Assembly (NCBI GenBank): GCA_030998015.1
Contig: JARWMV010000235.1
Span: forward strand, 868,001 to 932,000
Length of the DNA: 64,000 bases
Source of the DNA: Ceratorhiza oryzae-sativae
Taxonomy: Eukaryota; Basidiomycota; Agaricomycetes; Cantharellales; Ceratobasidiaceae
Direction of reading: 5' to 3'
Shown piece after piece: positions 24,280 to 35,700 of this stretch. The stretch's first letter is position 1, and the number at the start of each line of letters is the position of its first letter. The translations under genes were made by a program, and so were the position numbers. The notes under the pieces are model-generated. The model was not told where the DNA came from. It made no database searches and saw nothing but the letters and a program-made list of their open reading frames with translations.

Positions 24280-25455
24280 ATGTCTCGCATCACAAACGTT
24301 GGCACCCCCTCCGAAGGCAACAGGTGAGTGGTTTATTTACTCACCGACATCCTGGTGTTGAAGAAACTGTTCAGGGCTATCGGTGGAGTTCCTACTGTTT
24401 ACTAGTGGGTCCAGTCCAACCGTCCTGCTTTTAATTTGTCCTTACGTCTGCCTATTCTAGCTTCGACTTCCAGTCCCGTGGGCGCGGAGAAGTCATCCGC
24501 CTATTCCTCGAGGTTCGTCCTGTGCTCAAGTACCGCAGAATCAGTGCAAATTGTTGCCGAATTTCAGGATGCCGGAATAGCGTTCAACGATCACCGTTTG
24601 TCGTTTGGTGACTACAACGAACAGGTCAAGACGGGCGAAATCGTTAATTTAAAGTACGTACGGCTACTCACCGCCCCCGTCTAATTATCTAACATGGACC
24701 AGTCCACTTAAATCCCTTCCTGTCGTCGAAATCAACGGGAAAAAGTTTGCCCAAAGCTACTCTCTATTGCGTCTGTGGGCTCGCCAGCTTGGCTCGTACG
24801 ATGGCAAGACCGACCTGGAACGCTACTATGTCGATGCGATCACAGACATTGCTTCGGACTGGCGGACCAAATGTGAGGTTCCTCCGCTTGGGCTCTCAAC
24901 TCGAATTCTGATGCCCTTGTTAGTTGTCGATTCAGCATTCCGTGCAAGTGATGGCGGTATCGGACCAAAAGGCGATCAGCAAGAAATCGAGTACCACAAG
25001 TCATTTACAGTTCCAAGTGCGTATTCTGCCTTGTAAGGCCTATTCTATTAGCTCACAGACTATTGCGTCAGAATACGCGTCCGCCTTGAATACCCATTTG
25101 AGTACAAATCCTCTTTCTGCTAGCGGGCCATTTGTTTTGGGAAAGGACATTACATATGCCGACTTTGTGAGTCCATGAAATATGGTTATATTATCCGATC
25201 TGACCTTTCTCATTGGTAGGTGATCTTCCAAATTGCTCATGATGATGACTGGGCCGGACTAGATAATAACCCGCGTCTCAAGGAGTTGGTGGAAGCCGTC
25301 AAGGCACGTCCCCGTGTAGCGTAGGTTCTTCTAGAATTTTCGAGAGATATGAAATGTTGATACCATTGGCATTGTACAGGGAATACTTCAAGAGTGACGT
25401 TATTTTGACTAGTGGATCGAAGTATTGGCTCGAACCGAACGCAGTCCAGAAATAA
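24280..25455 (+). CDS. Glutathione S-transferase
   Basis: Eight exons close to 234 residues: 24280-24323, 24461-24512, 24568-24653, 24703-24872, 24936-25016, 25072-25166, 25220-25320 and 25380-25455. The N-terminal thioredoxin-like half reads FDFQSRGRGEVIRLFLED..., then PLKSLPVVEINGKKFAQSYS: the cis-Pro in LPVV and the QS pair that contact glutathione's gamma-glutamyl group. The C-terminal helical half has GKDITYADFVIFQI, the conserved N-capping/Asp region, and ends RPRVAEYFKS. The RGRGE-type start resembles the sigma-like class, but the usual catalytic Tyr (YF in this position) is replaced by the FDF context. Function is probably conjugation of glutathione to electrophiles; substrate unknown. 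It runs toward the GNAT gene, with stop codons 38 bases apart. Confidence 0.92.
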
Positions 25456-25493
25456 CTGTCTAGTATGCCTAAGATGACAATGATTATATCACG

Positions 25494-26416
25494 TTATTCC
25501 TCAAAGCTTTTGTATACAACCACCGCATCAAAGTAGGCTTCTCCCTGGACAGTCTTTAGCCTTCCAGCCTTTGGAATGAGGCCGACGCGTGTGAACCCCA
25601 ATCTATCCCAGATCGCCAATGAACCCGCGTTATTCGCGTACTAAGGGCATCCGAATACATCCGTCAAAGAAACTGAACACGCATATAGTTCGAAACGCCA
25701 CTCACAACGAGGTTGAAAACACTAGCCTTGTACCCCAAGAGCGGTGCGTTCTTCACGTAAGACTGTCCCAGAATCTTGCCTATTCCAAGCCTCCGAAATC
25801 GGGGGCGGACAACAAATCCAGCATTGCAGATCTGTAGGGTGGCGTCAGAACCGTGAGAAGGCGCTCGGGCTATAGGAATGCGGCGATCTCTTACATGGGA
25901 GGAACGGCCAGGATAATTTGGTTTAACCTACAGGGTTGTCGTGATTTCAGCGATTGACGTATACCCGCACCCATATCCGGTGGCTCACATAGTAAGATCT
26001 TATACAAATTGGAGCGATAGATATCAGTTTCAGTGATGCACGAGACCATCATGTACCTACCCCACGACTGATTTGTCCCAACTCCTCGCGCCCCGCACTT
26101 CTTCTACATTCTTGTGCGCTAGTGTGGTGACGTCTTCATCCGCAATATCCATGCCGATAAATACATCGGCAGCGAAAAAATAGGCTTCGAAAGCGGCTCG
26201 GTCCATCGGTCCCTCTTGTGGATACGTTTGACCAGCTTCGAGCTCCTGTTCAAACTCTTCGTGGAGTAGGCCAATGAGGTCCGCGGGTGCCGATTGGCGA
26301 GTTACATGCAAGACCAACACGCTACGACTCGGCTTCTTCTCGAACGGATATACAATATTTTCCAGAGGCTGAGTGGGACGGTTCGCAGGCAGAGGGACGG
26401 CACCATAAGCAGACAT
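25494..26416 (-). CDS. GNAT-family N-acetyltransferase
   Basis: Exons 26061-26416, 25989-25998 (10 bases), 25895-25927, 25706-25831 and 25494-25640 close to 223 residues. The acetyl-CoA binding motif A is clear: AGFVVRPRFRRLGIGKIL, with the R-x-x-G-x-G loop. It is followed by the B-motif region VFNLVYANNAGSLAIWDRLG and GFTRVGLIPKAGR. The micro-exon encodes SYY, joining VVG to VKPNYPGRSSH, a GSYYVKPNYPGR block typical of fungal GNAT enzymes related to yeast Mpr1-like proteins. Without the micro-exon the phases do not join. Substrate cannot be read from sequence; small molecules or amino acids are likely from the family. Head-to-head starts are absent; it converges on the GST. Confidence 0.88.
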
Positions 26417-29400
26417 GCTGAGATCGCGGACGCAACCAGGTAAATCGTCGGTGGTGGATCAAGTCAGACGACCGGTTCATCTCGATTGCAATCGCAAGAC
26501 ATGTGCTTCGTCAGCATCCAGCAGATCTTTACGGCGATTTCAAGATCATTCCATTTTGCTAGGTAGTAAATTTCGGATAAAAGAGGAGCTGTATGTGAGC
26601 TATTCTAAGAAGGTGCTCCAATGACTGGATATCGAAATGGTGAGCCATTTGTAGGTTGCCAGTGCGGAAGCGCGGAAGACTCTTGAGGAGTTACCGACCT
26701 AATATACAAGTGACAGCCGTTACAAAGGGAATCAAACTCAAAGGGTCTCCTCGGCGGAAGAAACTTGAGTCGAGGGAAAGTATCGTAGCGCGTTCGTCGC
26801 CACTTACCTGATGAAGAAGAGAGTTACAGGAATTTGTCAGCGATTCCTGGCCGCGTGTACACGCATTTATTGCGGGTGAGAGTTTAGGGGTCTACAGGGT
26901 GCATTCATCGATACACCTTGAATATTTATCTCACCAACCTCGATGGACAGCATACGATGGCATGGTAATACACCTCAGTTCGTCATTCTTGCATGAATCA
27001 CCTGTGATGTCTGATTCATGTTGAGGCATTAATATCATCGGCCCATGTCGTGGACCATTGAATGGATGCCGGCGAAAGAGACGAAGAACACAATTTCCGG
27101 CCCTGGACAGTCGAAAGCACAACAGAATCAAGAAGCGATTGCCAAGGCGTGGCCGTCTTTTTCGAGGTAAACTTTCACACCAGTCGCCCTTGCACACCGG
27201 ATGGAATTTTCTGGTAAAAATAAAAATCTGAGAGCAACGTTTCAGACACGTATATATGAGCAGAGTGGTACACTTGACCATGGCTTATGATTTTTCGGCA
27301 GTTACGGAAGCGCGCGCCTATCGGCATCGAAACTCGCGTGGAAACATGATCGGCCACCGCTTCTGTAAATGATAAACAATAAAGGCACAGAAAAGTTTTC
27401 TCCGGCCCGCACATGCTCATCGAGCATTCTGAATGTTCATGCGAACCTCTATTGAAGTCCCGCCAGGCCCGATAGAACATCTAAGAGTTTGTACCCTAAC
27501 CCTCGCATCCTTTTGGATTATCGCGGCCCATCCTGCTTTTTGATGGTTCCTCAACGTCCCGATGGTCCGACGTTTGTCCACCCAACGCATATAAGACCCC
27601 GGCTGTAATACGTATTCTGTTGATGTTACGGTAACCTATAATCGCCTCCACTGCGAGTGACACCACGTCGTCGCATGTGTTCATCCGGCCTTATCTAGCG
27701 AGAACAAGGGAGATCCGGACGATGCCCAATCTGGATAGATATTCTACTGAGCCCAAGCGCACCTGACGGCACAAAGAGCAGCTGATTTCAACTAGCCCCT
27801 GAACCCTACCATCGCCAGGCGGGCTACATGCGTTGGGGAACGAACCCCTGAGGAGCGTATTTGCAGCGACCGGCACATTTCGGCTCCATCGCGGCAAGAA
27901 GGTATCTCAGCTGTAGGCTCGTATTCCGCGAAGCCCGCCCCGCCAATGGTCACTCACCGATATGGAAGTCGGCATGAAAAAATTCTTGCCCCCAAATTCG
28001 CGTGGCAAAAAGACATCGAGCCTCGAATTCCCTATCGCTGTGGAGCAAAAGTCTGTAGATTTGGGGTCGACGTCTGTTCTTATACTTGATAATGCATACG
28101 GCCGAGTTCAACGTGCTTGCTACGGTACGTCCATTGGCTGGACGCGAACGTGAATTTCGATAGGAACACTAGCCCCTGTCCAACCAGGCGCAGAACAGTC
28201 GAAGGCAATCTACATCGAAATCATCTACGCTCAGCCAAAATCACCGCGCGATTCTCCTTAACCGGATATGGTTGCCATGCATAGCTTATCGGAGATCGGG
28301 CTACGCTGCCGCGCAATCTATTCAGAATACCCCCATCTCGCCTCGAGCTCCGAAGCCTCGCTGGCACTCCTCGGCGACGACTGCATTAGGCCCGAACAGC
28401 CAGCGCGCATTATACGGAGAAACTCTGGACATTTTTCCGAGTCGACGATGGGGAACTAGGCCCGTAAATGAGCGTCTTGTGGTTATTTTGCCATCCCGGG
28501 TGCTTCTTGGATAATGAGATCTGAAATCGGGAGCGCTGATCACGATCAGCTTCTTGACGTGGAGGTGGCGCTTGGCGCTTAGTCGGTGGCCATATTTTGA
28601 CCACGACGATCACCGCTCTTCGTCCAACTAGCGCCCATTGCTCGACATTGTTCGAAAAGGTCGAATGGCGATGTGGCCTGTTTTCTTATTTCGATTTTTC
28701 ACCACACGGTGGCAGTATTATCTTTGGTCTCGCGCGCCTGTTCAACATGGCAGCTTTTTGTCGACGGCTTCGCGCATGAATCATGCCGGCTACTGGCAAA
28801 CCCGAGTGGAACGGGACATACTTCATATGACTCGCCTAATCCGATACGCAAAGTAGACGGGACGGGACAACTCGGAACATGGCTATCTTTAAATACTATC
28901 ACATATCGCTTGCCGACTGTTTACGTTTTAAACATTTTGGCATCTCGCATGACAGGCACCGCTCGGTTCTAGCGTTGTAGACTCTGGTGATCTACGGGAT
29001 AGACAGATCCACCTCGCCTGCATTTGTTAGAACGCAGAGACACGACATAGCCACGGCATGGACAACCCAGCGTCTTCGAGAAGCTGCTTGGGCACTTTCT
29101 AGTAAGCACCGAGTCACATTTCCGTTTGCGGTTTGAGTTTCGGCCGCTGACAAGAACACTGGAGCTTGTCGGCCCAGACAAATGTGTCCCTACTTTCTCA
29201 AACTGGGGTTGCTTTTGGGACCGAGATCCGACGAAACCTAGCCACCTAGTCACAAATGCGGACGGAACTTTGCGCATGCGATCCCCCGCGCCCCCGTTAT
29301 CAACCCTGATGTCCGCTCACTAAGCGGGGTAATCGTCCTCCCGCCGGCAGCGGGCGACGACATTCCTTCGGCCTCCGTTTCATTCGGATCTTGTATGTAC

Positions 29401-31863
29401 ATGTTGCATTCATTTATCATCTTCATGTCGTTTCCAGCTGCCGAGCAACCAACTCCACCTGCGCTCGCCTTGTTCGGACCTCAAGTGAGACGATAGACCT
29501 GTCATGAAATTCCAGGGGTGCTTTTGATCACGTGCCGACCCCTGTCCATCATCCTCGCGTGTCCCGGCCGCATGTACGCCAGGTTGCCAAACTTCCAAGA
29601 CGGGCTGTGTGCGTTTCTAAACTCGTTGGGGAGGCGCAGTCGTGTCTGGCAAATTTCCTCGATCTGGGGTGGAATGAGATTGGCGGCGAACAAGAGTTTT
29701 GATGTAGCCCCCCCCCAGTCCCGCCGAGATGACGTATGTTATTTGAGTATCCATACTCGTGTTAAAGCTGTGGAACCTCTGTCCATCATTTAGTTCCAGA
29801 TTCCAGAGGTTCTGGAGCGCACACGGCCGCAGTGCGAGACAAAGAGCAAGTTGCGGCCGCGACTCGGGGCTCCCGTGTGCTTTTTAGAAGAGCGCCGAAA
29901 CGTGTTGCTCGTCGGCTAGGGTCATTAGATCGAGAACAAGCGCGTTTGTTCTGTTGGATCGTGCAGCATGTAGCATGCGTACGGCTACCGTGTAGAAACG
30001 TCTGACAGCTTGGCAAACACGTGATGCTTGCACCGCTCTGGCTCGTGAATCGTGGATACCAGAATGTATGCACGCCGCCACGCCGCCTCAGCCCGAGGCT
30101 ACGACACAAATGGTCCGCACACACCTTGGCTCAAGGGTCCATAGGCCCCTGAGCATGACTGCGCAACAACCGAGGTGCCTGCGCTGTTCGAGCATCTGGG
30201 CAGATCGCGGATGTCGCATCGTCGAGTGCGGGGGGGAGAAACCACGTCATGTTTCGGCCTGGGCGGCGCTCGGTGTGGAGAAACGACATCCGAGTGTCGG
30301 CGCGGTCTTGCCCGAGACTGACTGCGTTTTGCGGCAATCTTAGGCATATATTCTCGGCAGGCGGTTTCAGACTTGATATTGTTGGCGTGAACGTCATGGC
30401 GTTGTGGATTGGAGTTATCCGCGTATCGCCATTGGCAGGGCACCACTGCCGTGTGGTGCAGGGACCACTGTGGGCCGCCGTGGTGACTGAGGGGGACTAA
30501 CAAATCGTGTGCTTCGTGCCCAGCTCAGTCACCGGTCTGTGCTCACGAGGGGTCGATATTGTACCCTAGGAGTAATCAATGCCGAATCTTCCAGCGTATA
30601 TCGGGCTGACTGAGCGACAGAAGCGATGGAATGGAGAGATTAGACCGTGCGAAATAAGCCCGAGCGTATCGTCGAGTTGAAGCTCGCACGGTTGTATGGC
30701 CGGATATGGCAAGGCTGTCTGGCGCTAGGATAGGGTGTATGTATGTCCGAGGAGTATATGCTGCAGCCTGAGCATGTGGCGATGGGGGCGGAGGACTCAG
30801 CCCCGTCACCGAGCTGGACATCGCGGTGCGTGTCAGCTCGCTGAGCTATCCGATCCACATCCGTCATACCCGCGGGAAGTGATCGCCCGGATCAGGGATC
30901 ATCGGCTAAGCGCTTGGCGATTTACCGAGAGAGGAATGCAGCTAGATGAAATCCTGATATTCTCGGTCGGAGGAGCTCGGGATGCGGGGAAGGCGGGCCG
31001 TGTGTATGATGGAGCGGTCGCATGGGCGAGTGGTCATGCGGGAGATTGGGTTAGATGGGGATAATAATGGATGCGGTGTCGAGCGAGTACGGGTTGGTGG
31101 GATTGTCGAGTTCCTTTTTTGTGGCTGCGGCGGCGCCTGTTTAGGCAAGAATGGGCCTTTGTGTGGACAAGACTCGATTGGGGCAAGTGGCGAACCGATT
31201 AGCCGCAAGCAAAGATTTATCGGTCGAATATGCGAGGCGCAACGCGGCGCAATGCACAGGCGCACTGCGGCCGGCGGTGTTGGGCGACACGTGACCTGCG
31301 CCGTAGGCATAGCGAACGAGTCAAATCGGCGGTGGCTTATTTTACCCGCATTTCTGCAAGCGGTGTCAAGGGCCTCGAGGGTCGCGAGGGTGATGGTGCG
31401 GCGCCGATGCAGATGCGCAGGTGCAGGCGGATATTGGTCACGGCGACCGATGATTGCGTAGTAAGAGTGCATGCGGTGACGGCTGTTGGGCCCGGGATGC
31501 GGGTGGGGCCGTAGGTGTGTCGGTCGCACCGAGTGGGCGAGGCTAGGGCGCCGGCCGTGGGTGGATGTATGCGCGGCGACAGCCCCCTGCCCAGCGTGCG
31601 CGCTGTGTCGCGAGGAAGCGCGAGGCGTGGTGGGTGGTGCATAGATGGCGAGGCCGGCGAGCCAAATCCGGCGGCGGCATAGAGGGCAAAAGCTGGCCGT
31701 TTCCAGAAGCGGGCGCTTTTGCAGGAGCCAGGGACTCAGGGACGGATCCATCGGCTCGGGGCGGGGACCTCACCTCATGGGTGGTAGAGCACATATAAGA
31801 ACGGGCCACTGCTGCTGCTGACCGACACCGCCAGCACTCCCAGCCAGCGCCTCCTCTATCGCA
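26417..31863. other. Long gene-poor interval upstream of the cyclin gene
   Basis: Across 5.4 kb I could find no reading frame with protein-like composition or a recognisable motif on either strand. From about 28.5 kb the sequence becomes more GC-rich and remains so up to the cyclin. ORFs seen there are Arg/Pro/Ser-rich, as expected of chance frames in GC-rich DNA. A highly split gene like MSH5 could be hidden and not be seen by eye, so absence is not proven. Confidence 0.4.
31794..31798 (+). promoter_or_regulatory. Putative TATA box of the PCL-type cyclin gene
   Basis: TATAA within GCACATATAAGAAC lies about 70 bases before the cyclin ATG at 31864, a suitable distance for a fungal core promoter with a short leader. 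The flanks are GC-rich, which makes the AT element stand out. Confidence 0.5.
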
Positions 31864-32740
31864 ATGTCGACCGCCCACTACCAGTCCCGCGCGTCTCCCC
31901 GCAGAGCCGCCAAGGCCCCCGCCCACGCCCCGGCGTCCCAGGCGAAGCACTACACAGTGAGCGCGCTCCTTCCCGCGGCCTGCGCACCCAGCTAACGTGT
32001 TCCAGTCGACGCCTGACCAGTTCTACGGCCACGAAGACACCGCCAAGATGTGTGCCAGATTTATTACCCATTTGTTCTCTTGTCCCGACGTGCCCGCCGC
32101 GACGTCCCAGTCCGCGGTCACCCCCAGCCTCGCCCACTTTGTGGCCTATGCGCTGCACCGCACCCGCCTCCACTCGTCGGTCACCTTTTGCGCGCTCTAC
32201 CTCCTCTCGCGCTTGAAGAACCGCTTTCCGGCCGCTCGTGGCTCGTCGGGCCACCGTCTGTACATCTCGGCGTTCATGATCGCCTCCAAGGTCATCTGCG
32301 ACGACACCTACTCGAACAAGTCCTGGTGCGTCGTCGGCCAGGGCATGTTCACCCTCCGCGAGATCAACCAGATGGAGCGCGAGATGTGCGGCTACCTCGA
32401 GTGGGTCCTCAACGTCAAGCCCGAGGATCTCCGCGACTTCGAGGCCATGGTTCGCAAGGAGTACGGCTCCGCCTCGGCCGCCCCCGCCCCCGTCGCCGTC
32501 CCCATCCCCAGGCAGGCCCCCGAGCCCAGGAAGCAGTCCTCGGCCGACTACGCCAGCGGCAACCCGTACCCCTCGCCCGTGTCCACCCCACCCTCGCCCT
32601 CGCACTCCAACTCCACCTCGCCCGCGTCCTCGACCTGCCAAACTCCCCCGTCCGCGGACCCGGTCAAGGTGCCCACAAAGGACGTCCCGCCCGTCGAGCG
32701 AAGTCAACCGTTTGCGTACGCCGCACCTAGCGTGTGGTAG
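31864..32740 (+). CDS. PHO85-type (PCL1/PCL2-like) cyclin
   Basis: Exons 31864-31956 and 32006-32740 give 275 residues. The cyclin box runs from about residue 40 to 170. It includes TPSLAHFVAYALHRTRLHSS, ALYLLSRLKNRFP, and the diagnostic block GHRLYISAFMIASKVICDDT followed by YSNKSWCVVG, then LREINQMEREMCGYLEW. The KV-x-C-DDTYSNKSW stretch is typical of Pcl/CCNY-type cyclins that activate the Pho85/CDK5-like kinase. The C-terminal 90 residues are Ser/Pro-rich and disordered, with many SP/TP sites that could be phosphorylated. Codon use is strongly C/G-ending, unlike genes on either side, which suggests high expression. It stands alone between two long gene-poor stretches. Role in cell-cycle entry or polarity is inferred. 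Confidence 0.92.
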
Positions 32741-35700
32741 ACTGTTATTTAGCATTCGTTCTACCTCCGCGCTTTGACTGCGGCGCGGCGAATGTGCAGG
32801 ACCACCTTCCCGCGCGCCGCCTCTGCATCTCGATCGACTCCGCAACAGTGTATTTTTTATTGGGCCCGTGTTTCCTTTCCGTCATCTCTCAGTGTGTGGG
32901 CAATTGTGTTTTTATTATGGATCTACTCGTGTGTTATCTTGGCTCTTGCATCTTGCATCCCTACACGCTCGCTCTCACGTTTCTTCCATGCCAGCCACTG
33001 GATTCCCTATTTGCTGGCCTCGTTCTCCTCCCGTATAATATTCGTACATCTAATGTTGTTTCCGCCTTGTCTTTTAGTTTCTATCTCTCATTTATCTTTC
33101 CTTGTGCTACATGCCCTATGTCTTGTAGTTTGTCCTTCTCATGACAATTCAAAACGAACATCACGACAGTCCATTTTGTGTGTGCCTAAGCCCGACCCGC
33201 ATGCCTCTCTGTCGACAGACTGGGCACGTTGGGGTGCGTCTCGCTCCTCGCGGTAAGTCCCACGTACCGGCCTTCGGACTTGGGGGGGAGACGGGTCGAG
33301 GTGAGAGCGCTGTGATCTTGGGCAGTCTCCGTGCCATGCTCATCACTCGCCTCAGCTGAGCAGACGGCCGACGATAGGCACTTGCTCGGCGCACGGTGCC
33401 ATTCCCATCTGGCACCCCGGGGCTGTACGTGGGGCTCGACGCTTGGCTGTATACGGTCGATATGACCATTTTTGGACTGCGGCACAAGTTCGGTGGGTGT
33501 TTTCCTTCGGTCAGCATTTCCCTGGGCGCGTGTGCTGAAAAATTGTTCTTTGGAACACAGCTCCGTCGGAACATACGATCCGCGAGTGCTCATGATGCAC
33601 AACATGCGGGAGGCGTTCCTATCTCAGAGCGTGTCTGAAATGCGTGCTGCCCAAAGTTTTTGCGATTTCCGCTTTCGACTGGTTGGGTACCGCGCCGATT
33701 TCAGCCGTTCGGCCATTTTGTGCCCTGTATGCACCGGTTCTTCATTTGTCTGTCCCTCAGATAAAAGTGGGCCGCCGCCGACCAGCCCTAGATGTGCGTT
33801 CTGATATACGTCACTGGCAAGTACGTACAATTCGACTCAGCGCATGGAGAAACTGACCCGGGCCCCCAAGCATCTCCGTTTCCAGGCAGTAGCTCCTGTC
33901 CGGGGTAAAGGGATACGCTCGACTCGTTCGCCCCAGGACTGCCCTCGACCGCAGGCACATACACACGCGCTTTCAAGGCTCCAACCTCACCCACGCAGGC
34001 GGAGGCCGGCCACATGCGATCTACCTCAGTTCCCGCTGGCGTGAGTAACCGAAATGTCCCGCGCCGCGCCGTATGGAGTCAAGGCTCATGAAATCTTTGC
34101 TCGCTCCTGGATTCGTGGCGATCTGTCCGTCCCTTGCTTACGCCCACATCGAACACGTGCTCAACGACGCACTATCATATCAACTTATCGCACCGATGGC
34201 TTTTTTCGAACGCTTTGGATACCGGCCGAGCCTCAGCCTGCCCAGATAGGCAAGTCTCGACGGTGTGCCGAGCCCCATCGCGAGGTCAGAAGCGAGACGC
34301 ACGATGGGCCGATGTCCTTATCCAATCAATCCCGCTTGGAGCTCACGTTGAGACGAAATGCGTCGCGTACTTCGACCAGCTGCAACCGGCCTTCCTCCTG
34401 ACATTCTCGGCTTCGTAATACGTGATCGGGCTCAGGAGGCGAGGCACCCGGTCTACGCTGGACATATCGGGCACGGTGCGCGCTTGGCTGAGTGCTCGTC
34501 TATCGCTAAAGCGGCTCTTGTGTCTACGCCGACCGAGCGACGGGCCTTGGTACACCTGTTTATGGCACATGCTACTCGGTCAAGCCCTAGGATCGCCCAT
34601 CTGGACCGGGTGATGGCCTACCGAGACCGGCAACGCCAGCACGCATGGTCCCTTTGCTCAGGCGTCTGACACGCGCTCTTACGCGACAGCACTGCCCACC
34701 GGCAGCCGCTCGTCCCGCAGCCCTCCCGCGCTGGATTCGTGCCTTTTCGCTGCGGGTCCCAGCCTTGGTTACGTGGTCGTTTTTCATTTAGGACTCCCGG
34801 CAGAGCTCGACATGTGGGGGATTTCGAGTGATATTCGGGATGAACGCGGAAGGGTGTCAATCAGGCGTTCTTCCCATGTGCACGATGGAGATCGGCGCAG
34901 CCCCGAATGCCATTCCTTGTCAACGTCGACTTTCGGATCACTTTGATTGGCATTTATGTGCTCGCTTGCGCTATATTCGACATGTGTATGCGCTGGCGCC
35001 GTTCACAAGTCGCTTTGATTGCTGGATGAGCAGAATCGATTGGATTGCGCTCCGGAGGACACATCAACGTGGAATGCTTCTTCGAACATGGGTTGGACTA
35101 GCGCAGGGTGAGCACGCGTCCCGACATCGCCGCAATAAGTGGCTGCAACGTTGCGCCCACTGGCAACGAGCCCTAGTGCGCACCGACCGACCCACACAGG
35201 ACACGCACATCATTGTTCGCTAAAGGACCCTTGCACCGCCACCAAAATACTCCTTTCTTTAGAACAGATCGACCCGATCGCAGTCGGACCGGGGTGCCGG
35301 CTTTTTTGCCCAATTCGGACAACCCACGTGCTCCGAGGAAAACGAGGCCTGGTGTCGAAATAATAGCTTGCGGGAATGCGGCCCTCGTCGCCGCCGATGT
35401 GTCTCCGAGCTCAGCTGCGCCTGGCTCAACTCCCGACAAGCCGTGCGGTGGACTTGTCGGATTTCCGCAACTACGATAAGCCCTCGTGATACATTCCACC
35501 GGGTGGAACGGGATATCCCAGAGCGCAATCTATCAGGTGGTGCCACTCTTTGCGTCAGTGCCCAGGCCCTGGGAGCCTATTCCTCACGGATCTCTCGACA
35601 CTCTCGATGCAGCTGGAACATACGTGTGCTACGTCACCATCTCAATTCCGTGCGTATTCCTGACTGGAATATGACATCATGATGTAGTCGCTGGCCGTGC

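Noticed and set aside
28200..31800. Many ORFs of 60-270 codons on both strands.
   Set aside because: Composition is Arg/Pro/Ser/Gly-rich and unstructured as expected by chance in GC-rich DNA; no frame shows conserved motifs or consistent splice continuation.
31856..32845. Long antisense ORF (329 codons) opposite the cyclin gene.
   Set aside because: It is Gly/Arg-rich, mirrors the GC-biased codons of the cyclin and has no recognisable motif, so it is a shadow frame.
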